Shown here piece after piece: positions 1 through 8,624 of a DNA stretch of 64,000 nt (within the stretch, counting starts at the first letter, position 1; every line of letters begins with the position of its first letter). The stretch comes from Kocuria palustris (GTDB lineage Bacteria > Actinomycetota > Actinomycetes > Actinomycetales > Micrococcaceae): positions 2,790,001 through 2,854,000 of the forward strand of contig NZ_JAFBCR010000001.1 in the NCBI RefSeq assembly GCF_016907795.1. Reading direction: 5' to 3'. Position numbers and translations under genes: made by a program. A model generated the notes under the pieces. It was not told where the DNA came from and searched no databases. It saw nothing but the letters and a program-made list of their open reading frames with translations.

Positions 1-2267
1 GCACCAGCGGACTCCTCTGCGGAAGCGCCTACCGGAGCCTCGGACGTGACCTGCGCGGCAGGGCGGCGCAGGTGCAGGCCTCCCAGCGGGTGCGGACGGT
101 CAGTGGACGCCGGAGCCCCAGGCGGCACCCACGGCAGCGCCTGATCGATCTCGCCTGCCGCCCACCGATCCAGCGGCCGCGAGCCCAGCTGGCCGCGGTC
201 CACGGGGTCTGGGGTGATCCATGCCGAGGTGGCCGGGTGCGCCAGGTCCCACAGCACCCGCGCCGAGGGCACACGAGCGCAGCCTGCGCCCAGGCCCGGC
301 AGCACGCCTGCGGCCAGCAGCGCATCGGAGTCCCCGCCGACGGGCACGGGAGCGAAGGGCAGCAGCTGGTCGCAGGCCCTCCACGGGGCGAAGGCGTGCT
401 GCACTCCCCACGGGGAGCCGGACGGCCTGTCCAGCTGCGCCGCGAGCTCCTCGAGCGCCGCCTGGGCGCAGGGGCCGGGATCCAGCCCCAGCCCCGGGCC
501 GAGGGTGACGATCGACTCGAGGGCCAGCCCCACCCGAGGGGTGGTCCCGAGCAGGGGATCCCACAGGGGCGGCAGGCCCGTGGCGCCGCGCAGCGGCTCG
601 AGCGCCGGATGGCCCGCGAGGTGCCGGGCCAGCAGATCCCGCCACTGGGCTGCGTGCGCGGCGACGACGGAGTCCGCGGCCATCTCCCCGTCCCACTCGA
701 GCAGCTCCTGGCGCAGCGCCTCGACCTCCGATCCTGCAACGGGGCTGGACGAGCCGGCGGTGCGATCCGCGCAGGGGCCGGCGGCGGGATCGACGGTCCC
801 GCCGGCGTCGTCGTCGGAGTCCTTCTGCGCGTCAGCCGGAGCCAGCAGCGCGTGCACCAGACCCAGCAGGGACGACGAGCGCGTGTCCAGCTGGGCGCTG
901 AGCAGGTCCTCCGCCGAGATCGCACCGCTGTCCCTGAGCGCCTGGCGCAGCAGGTGCTCTGCGCGCCGGGCGCGATGGGGAGGGGCGCACCCCAGGACGG
1001 ACCCGGCCGCGAGGGGGTCCGGGGGCCGCTGATTGGCGCGGACGAGCAGGTCGTCGACGTCGCGGGGCTCGGGCAGCGGGCGCGCGGTCGCACCGATCAC
1101 GGCGTGCACGCACCGGCCCGTCGTGTCGGCCGCGACCAGGTCGTTGACGGGCACCGCCCAGCCCTGTGCCGCGGCCAGGACATCGGCAGCGGTGCCGGCG
1201 CCGAGCAGAGTGCGACAGGCGCTGAGGGCCGTGGCCGCAGAGCTTGGCGACAGCTGCTCGGCTGCCGTGTGCACGACCAGCACGGACGCGGTGCCGCCCT
1301 CGGGCAGGTCCGACAGCGCAGCCTCTCGCTCGCTGCTGCCGGGCAGGACCCGACCCTGGCGGCAACGACGAATCACGCGCAGTGCGCCGGTGCTGTCCCG
1401 GAACCCGGACTCGATGAGAGGCTCACCGGTCTCCTGCTGGGCCAGCTGCCCGCCGCGTCGCACCACGGCGATCTCGGTGAGCTGCTCCGTGACAGCCATC
1501 GAGGCGGTGATCGCCCAGGCCGCGGACTCGGTGCGCCCGAAGTGCGGGACGCCCGGCAGGCCCACCAGCGCCAGGCCCCGCACGCGCACCCCCGGGCATG
1601 ACAGGCACACCGGCTGGTAGGGCCCTGACTCCTCGACGATCCGGTGCGGATCAGCCGCGATCATCGGCGCGCCGGAGGCGCTGAGCCGCCCCGGGACCAG
1701 CCACGCATTGGATCCGGCCGTGCGGGGACTCTCCGCGTCCAGGGCGTCGAGCCACTGCGCTCCGAGCTGCCGGCGCACCCGGTCGCGCCACAGCTGCTCC
1801 GGCAGACTTCCCGCCAGCAGGTGAACGTCCAGGTGCACGGCGATCGGCGTCCATGGCTGCCAGGGCCGGGGCGGACGATGACCGAGGCCCAGGGACTGCA
1901 CCTCGGGGCTTGCTGCCCAGGCCTGCGACAGCTGCGAGCTGACCCCGCGCGCGTAGCCGGCCAGGAACACGCGGTCCTGAGACCCAGCGGCCTCCCACCA
2001 GGACCGCGCCGTCTCCTCGATGCCGAGGGCGGCGCTGAGATGGTCGCCGTCGTCGTGCTCCGGGCCCAGCAGATGCCCGCTGCGGGATTCGGCCCGGGTG
2101 CGCAGGACCTCCAGCTGCCACACCCGGTCGCGGGCGGTCACGGCCCCGTGACCGAAGGCCAGCGCCTCGAGGTCGCGCGCCTGGACGTGCGGCACGCCGT
2201 GCGGGTCCCGGAACACGGCCCACCCGTCGCCGGAGAGCTCGCAGCCGTGCGGATCCGGATCGGTCAT
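1..2267 (-). CDS. Penicillin-acylase-family Ntn hydrolase (partial, 3' end outside window)
   Basis: The reading frame opens with ATG at 2267 and stays open to the left edge, giving 755 residues, so only the C-terminus is missing. The N-terminus shows the family pattern FRDPHGVPHVQA followed by a DRVWQLE motif. A G-SNAW motif near residue 186 is the expected autocatalytic cleavage point, where Ser186 would become the beta-chain nucleophile. The region around residues 560-700 resembles the C-terminal beta-chain pattern. No signal peptide is visible, so the protein is probably cytoplasmic, unlike classical penicillin acylases and PvdQ, which are exported. It is the fourth gene of the siderophore operon and its ATG overlaps the stop of the synthetase gene (ATGA). 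Family members hydrolyse or form amide bonds. Here a role in trimming or acylating the hydroxamate siderophore is inferred from context only; the substrate is unknown. Confidence 0.85.
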   Translation of the reverse strand, partial: MTDPDPHGCELSGDGWAVFRDPHGVPHVQARDLEALAFGHGAVTARDRVWQLEVLRTRAESRSGHLLGPEHDDGDHLSAALGIEETARSWWEAAGSQDRVFLAGYARGVSSQLSQAWAASPEVQSLGLGHRPPRPWQPWTPIAVHLDVHLLAGSLPEQLWRDRVRRQLGAQWLDALDAESPRTAGSNAWLVPGRLSASGAPMIAADPHRIVEESGPYQPVCLSCPGVRVRGLALVGLPGVPHFGRTESAAWAITASMAVTEQLTEIAVVRRGGQLAQQETGEPLIESGFRDSTGALRVIRRCRQGRVLPGSSEREAALSDLPEGGTASVLVVHTAAEQLSPSSAATALSACRTLLGAGTAADVLAAAQGWAVPVNDLVAADTTGRCVHAVIGATARPLPEPRDVDDLLVRANQRPPDPLAAGSVLGCAPPHRARRAEHLLRQALRDSGAISAEDLLSAQLDTRSSSLLGLVHALLAPADAQKDSDDDAGGTVDPAAGPCADRTAGSSSPVAGSEVEALRQELLEWDGEMAADSVVAAHAAQWRDLLARHLAGHPALEPLRGATGLPPLWDPLLGTTPRVGLALESIVTLGPGLGLDPGPCAQAALEELAAQLDRPSGSPWGVQHAFAPWRACDQLLPFAPVPVGGDSDALLAAGVLPGLGAGCARVPSARVLWDLAHPATSAWITPDPVDRGQLGSRPLDRWAAGEIDQALPWVPPGAPASTDRPHPLGGLHLRRPAAQVTSEAPVGASAEESAG

Positions 2268-4156
2268 GGGCGGCTCGCCGCCTCGTCCCGGCACTCGACC
2301 TCGACGCCGGCCGGACTTCCGATCTCGTCCGAGGTGGGGCCGACGCCGCGGAACTGCGCCAGCGGATTGCGGATCCGCCCCACGAGGATCTGGGAGCCCA
2401 ACGGGTCCGTGAGGCTCACCATGGACTGCGGGTCGCGCAGCTGGAGGCGGTTGAGGCACGAGTGGGCGAAGTCCTCGCGGAAGAGATCGTGTCCGCGCCA
2501 CAGCTCGGGATGGGCAGCGCGGTGCTCGTCGAGCACCTCGGCGGCCGCGCCCCAGAACCGCTGCTCGTCCAGGACGCCGTCGTCGTGCAGCAGCGCACCC
2601 AGGTGGCGCAGCACGCCGTCCAGGACGTCGGTGTGCACGGACAGCTCCTGGGACTCCGGCTCGATCAGTGTGCGGATGCGCTCGATCTGCGGGGGCAGGG
2701 GCTGATCATCCATCACGGCGATCTCCTCGCCGAGGTCCTTCCAGAACGCGCCGACCGGCAGGCCGTCCTGCAGGCGCAGGATCACGTTCTCGCCATGGGG
2801 CATCAGCGCGATCGAGCGCGAGAGCACGAGATGCGCGACGGGCAGCAGGTAGACCTTCAGCAGAGCACGGATCCACGTCTCGGCATCGACCCCGCTGCGC
2901 TCGATCCAGGCGCGCGCCAGCGGCACGCCGTCGCGATCGGTGTGCAGGACCCCGGCGAGGCTGGCGGCCTGCTCCCCGGGGGCCAGCCGAGCGACCGGGG
3001 ATTCCCGCCACAGCGCGGCCAGCTGCTTGGTGTAATCGCTGCGCAGCCCCGAGCGGTGCTGGGCATCGCCCACCCATCCCACGGCGCTGCGCTCGCGCAG
3101 GACCTCCACGCCGCACTCCCTGAGGACGGGGTCGGCCGAGACGATGTCGTCGAGCCAGTCGCTGATGGCGGGCATGGCCTCCATGTAGGCCGGCGAGAGC
3201 CCGCGCAGGAAGCCCATCGAATGCACGCCCAGCGCGGTCTTGGCGTAGTCGCGGGCCGGATCGTCCATGTCCAGGAAGGTCCGCACGGACTGCTGGGCGC
3301 GCCAGCGGTGCTCGCTGGGGCCCACCAGGATCAGATCCCGGCGAAGGACGTCCGGCAGCATGCCGGGCAGGATCCGGTGCTCCCACTGCCAGGGGTGCAG
3401 GGGGATCGGCGTGTAGTCCTGCGGGTCCTCGCCCGCCTCCCGCACGGCAGCGCGGAAGCGCTCGCGCTCCGGGTCCAGCAGGTGAAGCTCCATGTGCTCG
3501 CGGTCGTCCATCTCGCGGCAGAGCGAGAGGACGCAGCCGCTGCGGCGGGCGGCGAGCCACACCAGCGGGGTCGGCTCCAGGGCCTCGGGCGCCCACCGCT
3601 CCTGCTGGGCGGCGCCGAAGCCGATCCGGCCGGAGCTGGCGACGAATCCGGGGTGGCCCTCGTGCAGATGCTGCTCGACGAGCTCCAGAGGGCTCGCGGC
3701 GAGCTCGCGGGAGCTCGGTGCGGGTCGGGCCTGACGCCGGGCGGAGGTGAGCTGCGTGGCGGAGAGGTCCTCCAGGTACAGCGGCAGCACCCGGTCGGTG
3801 AGCTCGAGGACCTCGCGCAGATCCAGGATCGCCTGCTGGGCGTCGAGATCGCGAGGCGCTGAGCTGGGGCGGCCATCGTCGTCCAGGCGCTGGATCGACG
3901 ACGGATCCACTCGCCAGTGCTCCATCGGGTGGCGGCTCGCGCGGAAGCGCCAGCGCGGCGTGCCGGTGTGATCGTCCACGACCCAACCCTCCGCCTCCGG
4001 ACGCGGCGCGAGGATGCGCTCGTGGGCGAACTCCGCGAACAGCTTGGCCAGGGTGAGCCGCTGCAGCTGCTCGGCGCCCTCGGCATCCAGGTTCGGGGCA
4101 GGCGTGGGTCCGGCGGAGCTCGCGGTCTCGGCTCCGGTCAGGGTGGTCTCGGTCAT
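2264..4156 (-). CDS. IucA/IucC-family NIS siderophore synthetase (DesD-like)
   Basis: Predicted 630-residue ATP-dependent synthetase that joins carboxylates to amines or hydroxamates without an NRPS. Family landmarks are present: HEGHPGF near residue 165, the HPWQW block in the middle, and ALMPHGENVI in the C-terminal half. Length is normal for DesD/AlcC-type enzymes. The start is ATG at 4156, overlapping the stop of the upstream fusion gene as ATGA; the open frame continues upstream but that part only reads the antisense codons of its neighbour. With a decarboxylase and a monooxygenase/acyltransferase upstream, the expected reaction is oligomerisation or macrocyclisation of N-acyl-N-hydroxy diamine units, as in desferrioxamine E or bisucaberin. 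Cadaverine versus putrescine backbone cannot be told from sequence alone. Confidence 0.92.
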   Translation of the reverse strand: MTETTLTGAETASSAGPTPAPNLDAEGAEQLQRLTLAKLFAEFAHERILAPRPEAEGWVVDDHTGTPRWRFRASRHPMEHWRVDPSSIQRLDDDGRPSSAPRDLDAQQAILDLREVLELTDRVLPLYLEDLSATQLTSARRQARPAPSSRELAASPLELVEQHLHEGHPGFVASSGRIGFGAAQQERWAPEALEPTPLVWLAARRSGCVLSLCREMDDREHMELHLLDPERERFRAAVREAGEDPQDYTPIPLHPWQWEHRILPGMLPDVLRRDLILVGPSEHRWRAQQSVRTFLDMDDPARDYAKTALGVHSMGFLRGLSPAYMEAMPAISDWLDDIVSADPVLRECGVEVLRERSAVGWVGDAQHRSGLRSDYTKQLAALWRESPVARLAPGEQAASLAGVLHTDRDGVPLARAWIERSGVDAETWIRALLKVYLLPVAHLVLSRSIALMPHGENVILRLQDGLPVGAFWKDLGEEIAVMDDQPLPPQIERIRTLIEPESQELSVHTDVLDGVLRHLGALLHDDGVLDEQRFWGAAAEVLDEHRAAHPELWRGHDLFREDFAHSCLNRLQLRDPQSMVSLTDPLGSQILVGRIRNPLAQFRGVGPTSDEIGSPAGVEVECRDEAASRP

Positions 4157-6141
4157 CGGGGATCCTCCTCGCTCGCGGGATCGACGGTCAGGGTGCCGGC
4201 CGACGGGCGCTCGGAAGCCGAGGTGCCCTCGGACGTCTCGGGCGCTGCGTCGGCCGCGGTGCGCTCGCGCACGGACAGGCAGGCGGTCTTCTCCGGCAGC
4301 TCGAGGGGTCCGAGCTCTCGGAAGCCGGCGCTGCGGTTCACGGCGCGGATCGCATGGTTGGTCTCGTCCGGCTCCACGACGACGCGCTGGACGGACGGGT
4401 CGCTGAACAGCAGCCGCAGGGCCGCCGCCATGACGGCCGAGGACGTCCCGGGCACCGGATCCTGGGCCGGGGCCATGAAGAAGTGCAGCCCGACGTCGCC
4501 GTCGCGCACGCACCAGTGCTCGGCCAGCGGGCTGCGTGCGGGGTCGTAGGTCTCCACGAAGCCGCGCCGCACCGGATGCTCGGGATCCGAGGCCACGATC
4601 TCCTCGACGAGCCAGGCATCCATGTCATCCGCGCGCTCGATCGCCTGGAAGACCTCTCGGATCCGCTCGGGGCTTGCGCCGACGAGATCCCAGGCCCTGG
4701 CCCTAGGCCGGCTCAGCCACTCGTGCAGCGCGGCGCCGTCGCGCTGCGGGTCCACCGGACGCAGCATGAAGCGGCGCCCGTCGATCTCGGCGCAGAACGG
4801 CTGGGCCTCGGCGGTGCGGGGGCCCCAGTGCTGCTGGGGCAGTCGGCCGAAGCTCTGGAACATGGTCCGCCGCTCTGTCCGATACGGCTGCCGACCGGTG
4901 ACGTGGCCCAGGACGATCGCATTGCGCAGCGCGCCCATGCCGAGATCCGGGGCGGTCAGGGCGTGGGTGTGCTCGGTGTGGTTGAGCACGTGCAGGGTGC
5001 CGTCGGAGCTGGCTCGGTGCCATCGGTCCGGGCTCAGGCGTCCTGCTCCGTCCAGGCTGAGCTGAGCGCGCACGGGCTCCAGCCACGGCAGGGGAGCAGG
5101 GGCGTAGCCGGTGCCGGCCACGACCGCGTCCGTCACGGTCTCGCGGCTGCGCCCGGTCTCGATCGAGCGCCAGGTCAGCAGCGTCCGGGAGTCGTGCGGG
5201 GCGGCGGCCACCAGCTCGGTCGCGGCCAGCAACCGCACCGGGGCACGCCCGCCGGCCGCGCGGCGGACGTGCAGCGCCTCGTAGATCCGGGTGATCGTCT
5301 CTGCCGAGATGCCGCGGTGCAGCTGCGGCTGGGCCCGGTTGATCGCATCCCGCTGATCCTCCGGAAGGCCCCGGAAGTGATCCAGGTATTCGGGGGAGGT
5401 CAGCTCGAGCGAGAGCTCGGAGTACTCCATGGGGTAGAAGCGCGGGGAGCGGGTCACCCAGTCCACGGCCGGGCCGTGGGGATCCTCGAGCAGATCGACG
5501 ACGACCTCCGCGGCCGACTGCCCCGATCCCAGCACGGTGACATGATCCTGCCCGTGCAGCCGGTCCTGGTGGGCCAGGTAGTCGCCGGCGTGCAGGACCG
5601 CATCGCCCGCAGGATCCAGCGCCTTCGGCAGGGTGGGGATCGTGCCGGCCCCGACCACGAGGTGGCGGGTCCACCAGAGCTGCTCGAGACCGTCGTCGTC
5701 GCGGGAGCGGACCTGCCAGGCCCCGGAGCCGGACGGGCGACGGACCTCGAGGACGTCCTGGTCCCAGTGCAGTCCAGGGACGCGGGAGGCGGCCCAGCGG
5801 CAGTACGCGTTGTAGTCGCGTCGCAGCGGATAGAAGGACTCGCGCACGTAGAAGGAGTAGAGCTGCCCCGTCTCCTTGAGCCAGTTCAGGAACGAGTGCT
5901 CGGAGGTGGGATCGGCCATGGTCACCAGGTCCGCCAGGAAGGGGACCTGCAGCGTCGCGTCCTCGAAGAGCAGCCCGGGATGCCAGTCGAAGCCAGGTCT
6001 GCGGTCCAGGAAGGCGGCGCGCACGTCCGGCAGGGGATCGGCCAGGCAGGCCAGCCCCAGGCCGAAAGGCCCGAGGCCCACGCACAGCAGGTCCAGCGGC
6101 TCGTCTGCGGAGCCCGTCTCGGCGGTGGAGCGCATGGTCAT
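4153..6141 (-). CDS. Fused diamine N-monooxygenase / GNAT N-acyltransferase (DesB-DesC fusion)
   Basis: One 662-residue frame carries two enzymes that are separate genes (desB, desC) in Streptomyces. Residues 15-440 form a flavin-dependent lysine/ornithine/diamine N-hydroxylase: FAD motif GLGPFGLG at 22-29, NADPH motif VLGSGQSAAE near 202-211, and the family block DLGMGALRN near 400. Residues 450-635 form an IucB/RhbD-type GNAT acyltransferase with GDVGLHFFMAP and a VEPDETN...NRSAGF acetyl-CoA-fold pattern. The first half would hydroxylate a decarboxylated diamine and the second would acylate the hydroxylamine with succinyl- or acetyl-CoA. Start ATG 6141 overlaps the decarboxylase stop (ATGA); the stop overlaps the synthetase ATG in the same way. 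Both halves look intact, with no frameshift at the junction. Confidence 0.92.
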   Translation of the reverse strand: MTMRSTAETGSADEPLDLLCVGLGPFGLGLACLADPLPDVRAAFLDRRPGFDWHPGLLFEDATLQVPFLADLVTMADPTSEHSFLNWLKETGQLYSFYVRESFYPLRRDYNAYCRWAASRVPGLHWDQDVLEVRRPSGSGAWQVRSRDDDGLEQLWWTRHLVVGAGTIPTLPKALDPAGDAVLHAGDYLAHQDRLHGQDHVTVLGSGQSAAEVVVDLLEDPHGPAVDWVTRSPRFYPMEYSELSLELTSPEYLDHFRGLPEDQRDAINRAQPQLHRGISAETITRIYEALHVRRAAGGRAPVRLLAATELVAAAPHDSRTLLTWRSIETGRSRETVTDAVVAGTGYAPAPLPWLEPVRAQLSLDGAGRLSPDRWHRASSDGTLHVLNHTEHTHALTAPDLGMGALRNAIVLGHVTGRQPYRTERRTMFQSFGRLPQQHWGPRTAEAQPFCAEIDGRRFMLRPVDPQRDGAALHEWLSRPRARAWDLVGASPERIREVFQAIERADDMDAWLVEEIVASDPEHPVRRGFVETYDPARSPLAEHWCVRDGDVGLHFFMAPAQDPVPGTSSAVMAAALRLLFSDPSVQRVVVEPDETNHAIRAVNRSAGFRELGPLELPEKTACLSVRERTAADAAPETSEGTSASERPSAGTLTVDPASEEDPR

Positions 6142-7694
6142 CGGATCCTCTCTGCGGTCTGGGCCATGTCGGGATGCGGCTGCGCAGCGCGCTCGGCGAG
6201 CACGGCCTCCCCTGCCCGGTGGACGTCGTCCAGGACGGCGCGCAGGTCACTGAGCTGCGCGGCGGGGTTCAGCAGCGTGAGCTTGAGGCAGCGCTGATCA
6301 TCGACCACGGTCTCGGCGACCGTGGAGGAGGCGTCGTCCCACACTCGGCGCCGCACTGGGCGCACGAGAGCCTGGGGGTCCGAGCCGTCCAGGGGCAGCC
6401 AGCGGAACAGCACCGTGGACAGCGACGGCTGCGCGATCAGCTCGAAGCGCGGATCGGCCGTGATCTCCCGGGCCGTCTCCTGGGCCAGGGCGCAGCAGCG
6501 ATCGAAGAGCTCGCCGATCCGCTCCGGGCCCATGGCGCGCAGGGTCGTCCACAGCTTGAGCGCATCGAAGCGCCGCGTGGTCTGCAGGGAGCGGTCCACC
6601 TGGTTGGGCTCCGGAGTGTCGGCCGGATTCAGGTAGTCGGCGTGATGCGTGCAGTGCCGCAGCGTGCGGGGATCGCGCACGATCACGGCCGAGCAGGACA
6701 CCGGCTGGAACCAGGACTTGTGGAAGTCGATGGTCACCGAATCGGCCTGCTCGATCCCCGCCAGGCGCTCCCGCTGAGTCGTCGAGGCCAGCAGGCCGCC
6801 GCCGTAGGCGGCGTCGACGTGCAGCCAGGTCCCGGACTCGGCGCAGAGCCGGGCGATCCGCTCGAGCGGATCGATGGCGCCGCGATCCGTCGTCCCGGCG
6901 GTCGCCACGACGGCGGCCGGCTCCAGCCCCTGGGCGCGCAGGTCGTCCAGCGCGAGCTCGAGGGCCTCGGGAAGCATGCGTCCGTCGTCGTCGACGGGCA
7001 CCTGGACCACGGCATCGTCGTCCAGGCCCAGGATGTGCGCCGCGGTGAGCACCGAGAAGTGGCTCTGCTCCGAGGCCAGAAGCCGCAGCCGAGCCGCCCG
7101 CACGGGGCGGGATTCGGCCCGCGGGGTCGCCGCGGAACACTCGAGCGCCTCGTCCCGGGCCAGCATGAGCGCCTGGAGGGTCGAGGTCGTGCCGCCGGGG
7201 GTGAACATGCCGTCGGCGCCGTCCGGGAAGCCGATCCGCTGGGCAGTCCAGGCCAGCAGCCGTCGCTCGATCAGGGTGGCCGAGGTCGACTGGTCCCAGG
7301 TGTCCACCGAGGTGTTCACGATCGCGGCCATGGTCTCGGCGGCCACGGCGGGCACGGCCACCGGGCAGTTGAGGTGGGCGGCAGTGCGCGGCAGATGGAA
7401 CCACACGGCGTGGCGCAGCCAGAGCTCGTCGAGCTCGCCGAGCGCCGAGTCGAGATCCCCGAGCGGCCGGTCGAGGTCGATCGGGTCGATCAGGGCGGCG
7501 AGGTCGTCGAATCCGGCGGGGGAGTGCGCCGCGCCTGCCTCGGCCAGGCGGGCCGAGGAGGTGCGCGCAGCGGAGGCGACGGCTTCGCGCAGCTGCGGGG
7601 CCGTGGCAGCGGCGAGCAGATCGCGCTGCGCGGGTGCCGGGACGGCCGGGGGCCGGAAGATCGTGGAATCGGCGGGATCGGGGGCTGGGGGCAT
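6138..7694 (-). CDS. Group II PLP-dependent amino-acid decarboxylase (DesA-like)
   Basis: 518-residue pyridoxal-phosphate enzyme of the group II decarboxylase family (DesA, Rhb, L-2,4-diaminobutyrate decarboxylase). Visible landmarks are HLNCP near the N-terminal substrate loop, VDAAYGGG with the cofactor aspartate, and DFHKSWFQP with the Schiff-base lysine at about residue 326. It would convert lysine to cadaverine (or ornithine to putrescine), the diamine the next gene hydroxylates. The start is placed at ATG 7694 because the protein then begins just before conserved-looking sequence; a GAAAGG lies about 12 nt upstream. An in-frame GTG at 7742 is an alternative. It is the first gene of the operon, about 100 nt downstream of an IdeR-type box, so iron repression is expected. 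Confidence 0.9.
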   Translation of the reverse strand: MPPAPDPADSTIFRPPAVPAPAQRDLLAAATAPQLREAVASAARTSSARLAEAGAAHSPAGFDDLAALIDPIDLDRPLGDLDSALGELDELWLRHAVWFHLPRTAAHLNCPVAVPAVAAETMAAIVNTSVDTWDQSTSATLIERRLLAWTAQRIGFPDGADGMFTPGGTTSTLQALMLARDEALECSAATPRAESRPVRAARLRLLASEQSHFSVLTAAHILGLDDDAVVQVPVDDDGRMLPEALELALDDLRAQGLEPAAVVATAGTTDRGAIDPLERIARLCAESGTWLHVDAAYGGGLLASTTQRERLAGIEQADSVTIDFHKSWFQPVSCSAVIVRDPRTLRHCTHHADYLNPADTPEPNQVDRSLQTTRRFDALKLWTTLRAMGPERIGELFDRCCALAQETAREITADPRFELIAQPSLSTVLFRWLPLDGSDPQALVRPVRRRVWDDASSTVAETVVDDQRCLKLTLLNPAAQLSDLRAVLDDVHRAGEAVLAERAAQPHPDMAQTAERIR

Positions 7695-7794
7695 GGGGCA
7701 GACTGCCTTTCGCCGTGGTCCTCGAGGGGACCGGTGGGACACGGGTCGTCACGATCGGGGGACACGGGGTGTTCCTCCCGGCCGCAACGAACAG

Positions 7795-7813
7795 TGAGGT
7801 TAGCCTAATCTTC
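7795..7813. promoter_or_regulatory. IdeR/DtxR-type iron box
   Basis: The 19-mer TGAGGTTAGCCTAATCTTC matches the known IdeR/DtxR palindrome (TTAGGTTAG-S-CTAACCTAA) at the central GGTTAG-CTAA core. It sits between the divergent siderophore biosynthesis operon and the reductase/transporter pair, so one dimer or double-dimer site could repress both under iron sufficiency. The site itself is seen; the regulator is inferred because no regulator gene lies in the window. Confidence 0.85.
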
Positions 7814-7871
7814 CTGAGTGGCGGCTCACTGCGAGCTGGCCGAACCGGCAGAACCCAGCGGGAGAGGGAGC

Positions 7872-8624
7872 ATGGCGAGGATAGAGAGTGCCGTGGTGCG
7901 TGCCATGGGGTCGATGGAGACGAAGCTCACAGTCCTGGGGCGGCAGGAGATCGCCCCGTCGTACCTGCGGCTGGAGCTGGATGACGGCGGACTGCTGGCC
8001 CGCAGGGCCCCGCACCCGACCATGTGGCTGCGGCTGTGGTTCGCCGAAGGAGGCCGGGACCACCAGCGGGCCTACACCCTGGTGGATCCCGACGTCTCCG
8101 CGGGCCGCTTCAGCCTGGAGTTCGCCCTGCACCAGGGCGCGGCCAGCGACTGGGCGCGCGAATGCCGTCCCGGCGACACGATCCGAGCGTCGCTGCTGGG
8201 CAGCAAGCCGCCCTGGGAGCCCCGCGGTCGTCGCGCGCGGAAGGCCGTGGACCCCGACGTCCCGTTCAGCGGTCGGACGATCGTCATCGGCGACTCGGCA
8301 GCGCTGCCCGCGATGAACTCGCTGCTCGAATCGCTGGGCGAGGCTCCGGCAGAGGTCTGGCTCGAGCACGGGCTGCCCGAGGACCGGCAGCTGCCGCTGC
8401 ACCTGGGGCCGACTGCGGAAGGCCACAGGGTGCACCGCAGCGACGAGAGCACCGGGGTGCGCGCCGTCCTGGAGAGCCGCTGGTCGCAGCAGCCGCCGAG
8501 CCCGCAGGATCGCTACTGGATCGCGCTTGAGGCCCGCGACACCCGCGGGGTGTCGTCGATGCTGCGCGCTCACGGCGTGGGCCGCGAGGCGATCGAGGCC
8601 ACGGCATATTGGAGGAGCGCATGA
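7872..8624 (+). CDS. Siderophore-interacting protein, ferric-siderophore reductase (SIP family)
   Basis: 250-residue FAD-dependent reductase of the ViuB/SIP family. It starts at ATG 7872 behind GGAGAGGGAG. The N-terminal half carries the flavin barrel pattern (HPTMWLRLWF, then RAYTLVDPD), followed by the ASDWAREC-PGD block. The C-terminal half has the GDSAALPAMNSLLE segment typical of SIP proteins, followed by a NAD(P)H-like domain with the closing motif GREAIEATAYWR. Cytoplasmic reduction of imported ferric siderophore would release Fe(II). It is divergent from the biosynthetic operon across the iron box and overlaps the transporter ATG by ATGA, so uptake and reduction are translationally coupled. 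Confidence 0.92.
   Translation: MARIESAVVRAMGSMETKLTVLGRQEIAPSYLRLELDDGGLLARRAPHPTMWLRLWFAEGGRDHQRAYTLVDPDVSAGRFSLEFALHQGAASDWARECRPGDTIRASLLGSKPPWEPRGRRARKAVDPDVPFSGRTIVIGDSAALPAMNSLLESLGEAPAEVWLEHGLPEDRQLPLHLGPTAEGHRVHRSDESTGVRAVLESRWSQQPPSPQDRYWIALEARDTRGVSSMLRAHGVGREAIEATAYWRSA

Noticed and set aside
72-1601. A 509-codon plus-strand open frame opposite the acylase gene
   Set aside because: Arg/Gly/Gln-rich composition with no motif; the minus-strand frame shows clear penicillin-acylase signatures.
4157-4513. N-terminal extension of the siderophore synthetase by 119 residues
   Set aside because: The extension is Arg/Pro-rich out-of-frame reading of the upstream fusion gene; the ATGA overlap at 4156 gives a natural start.
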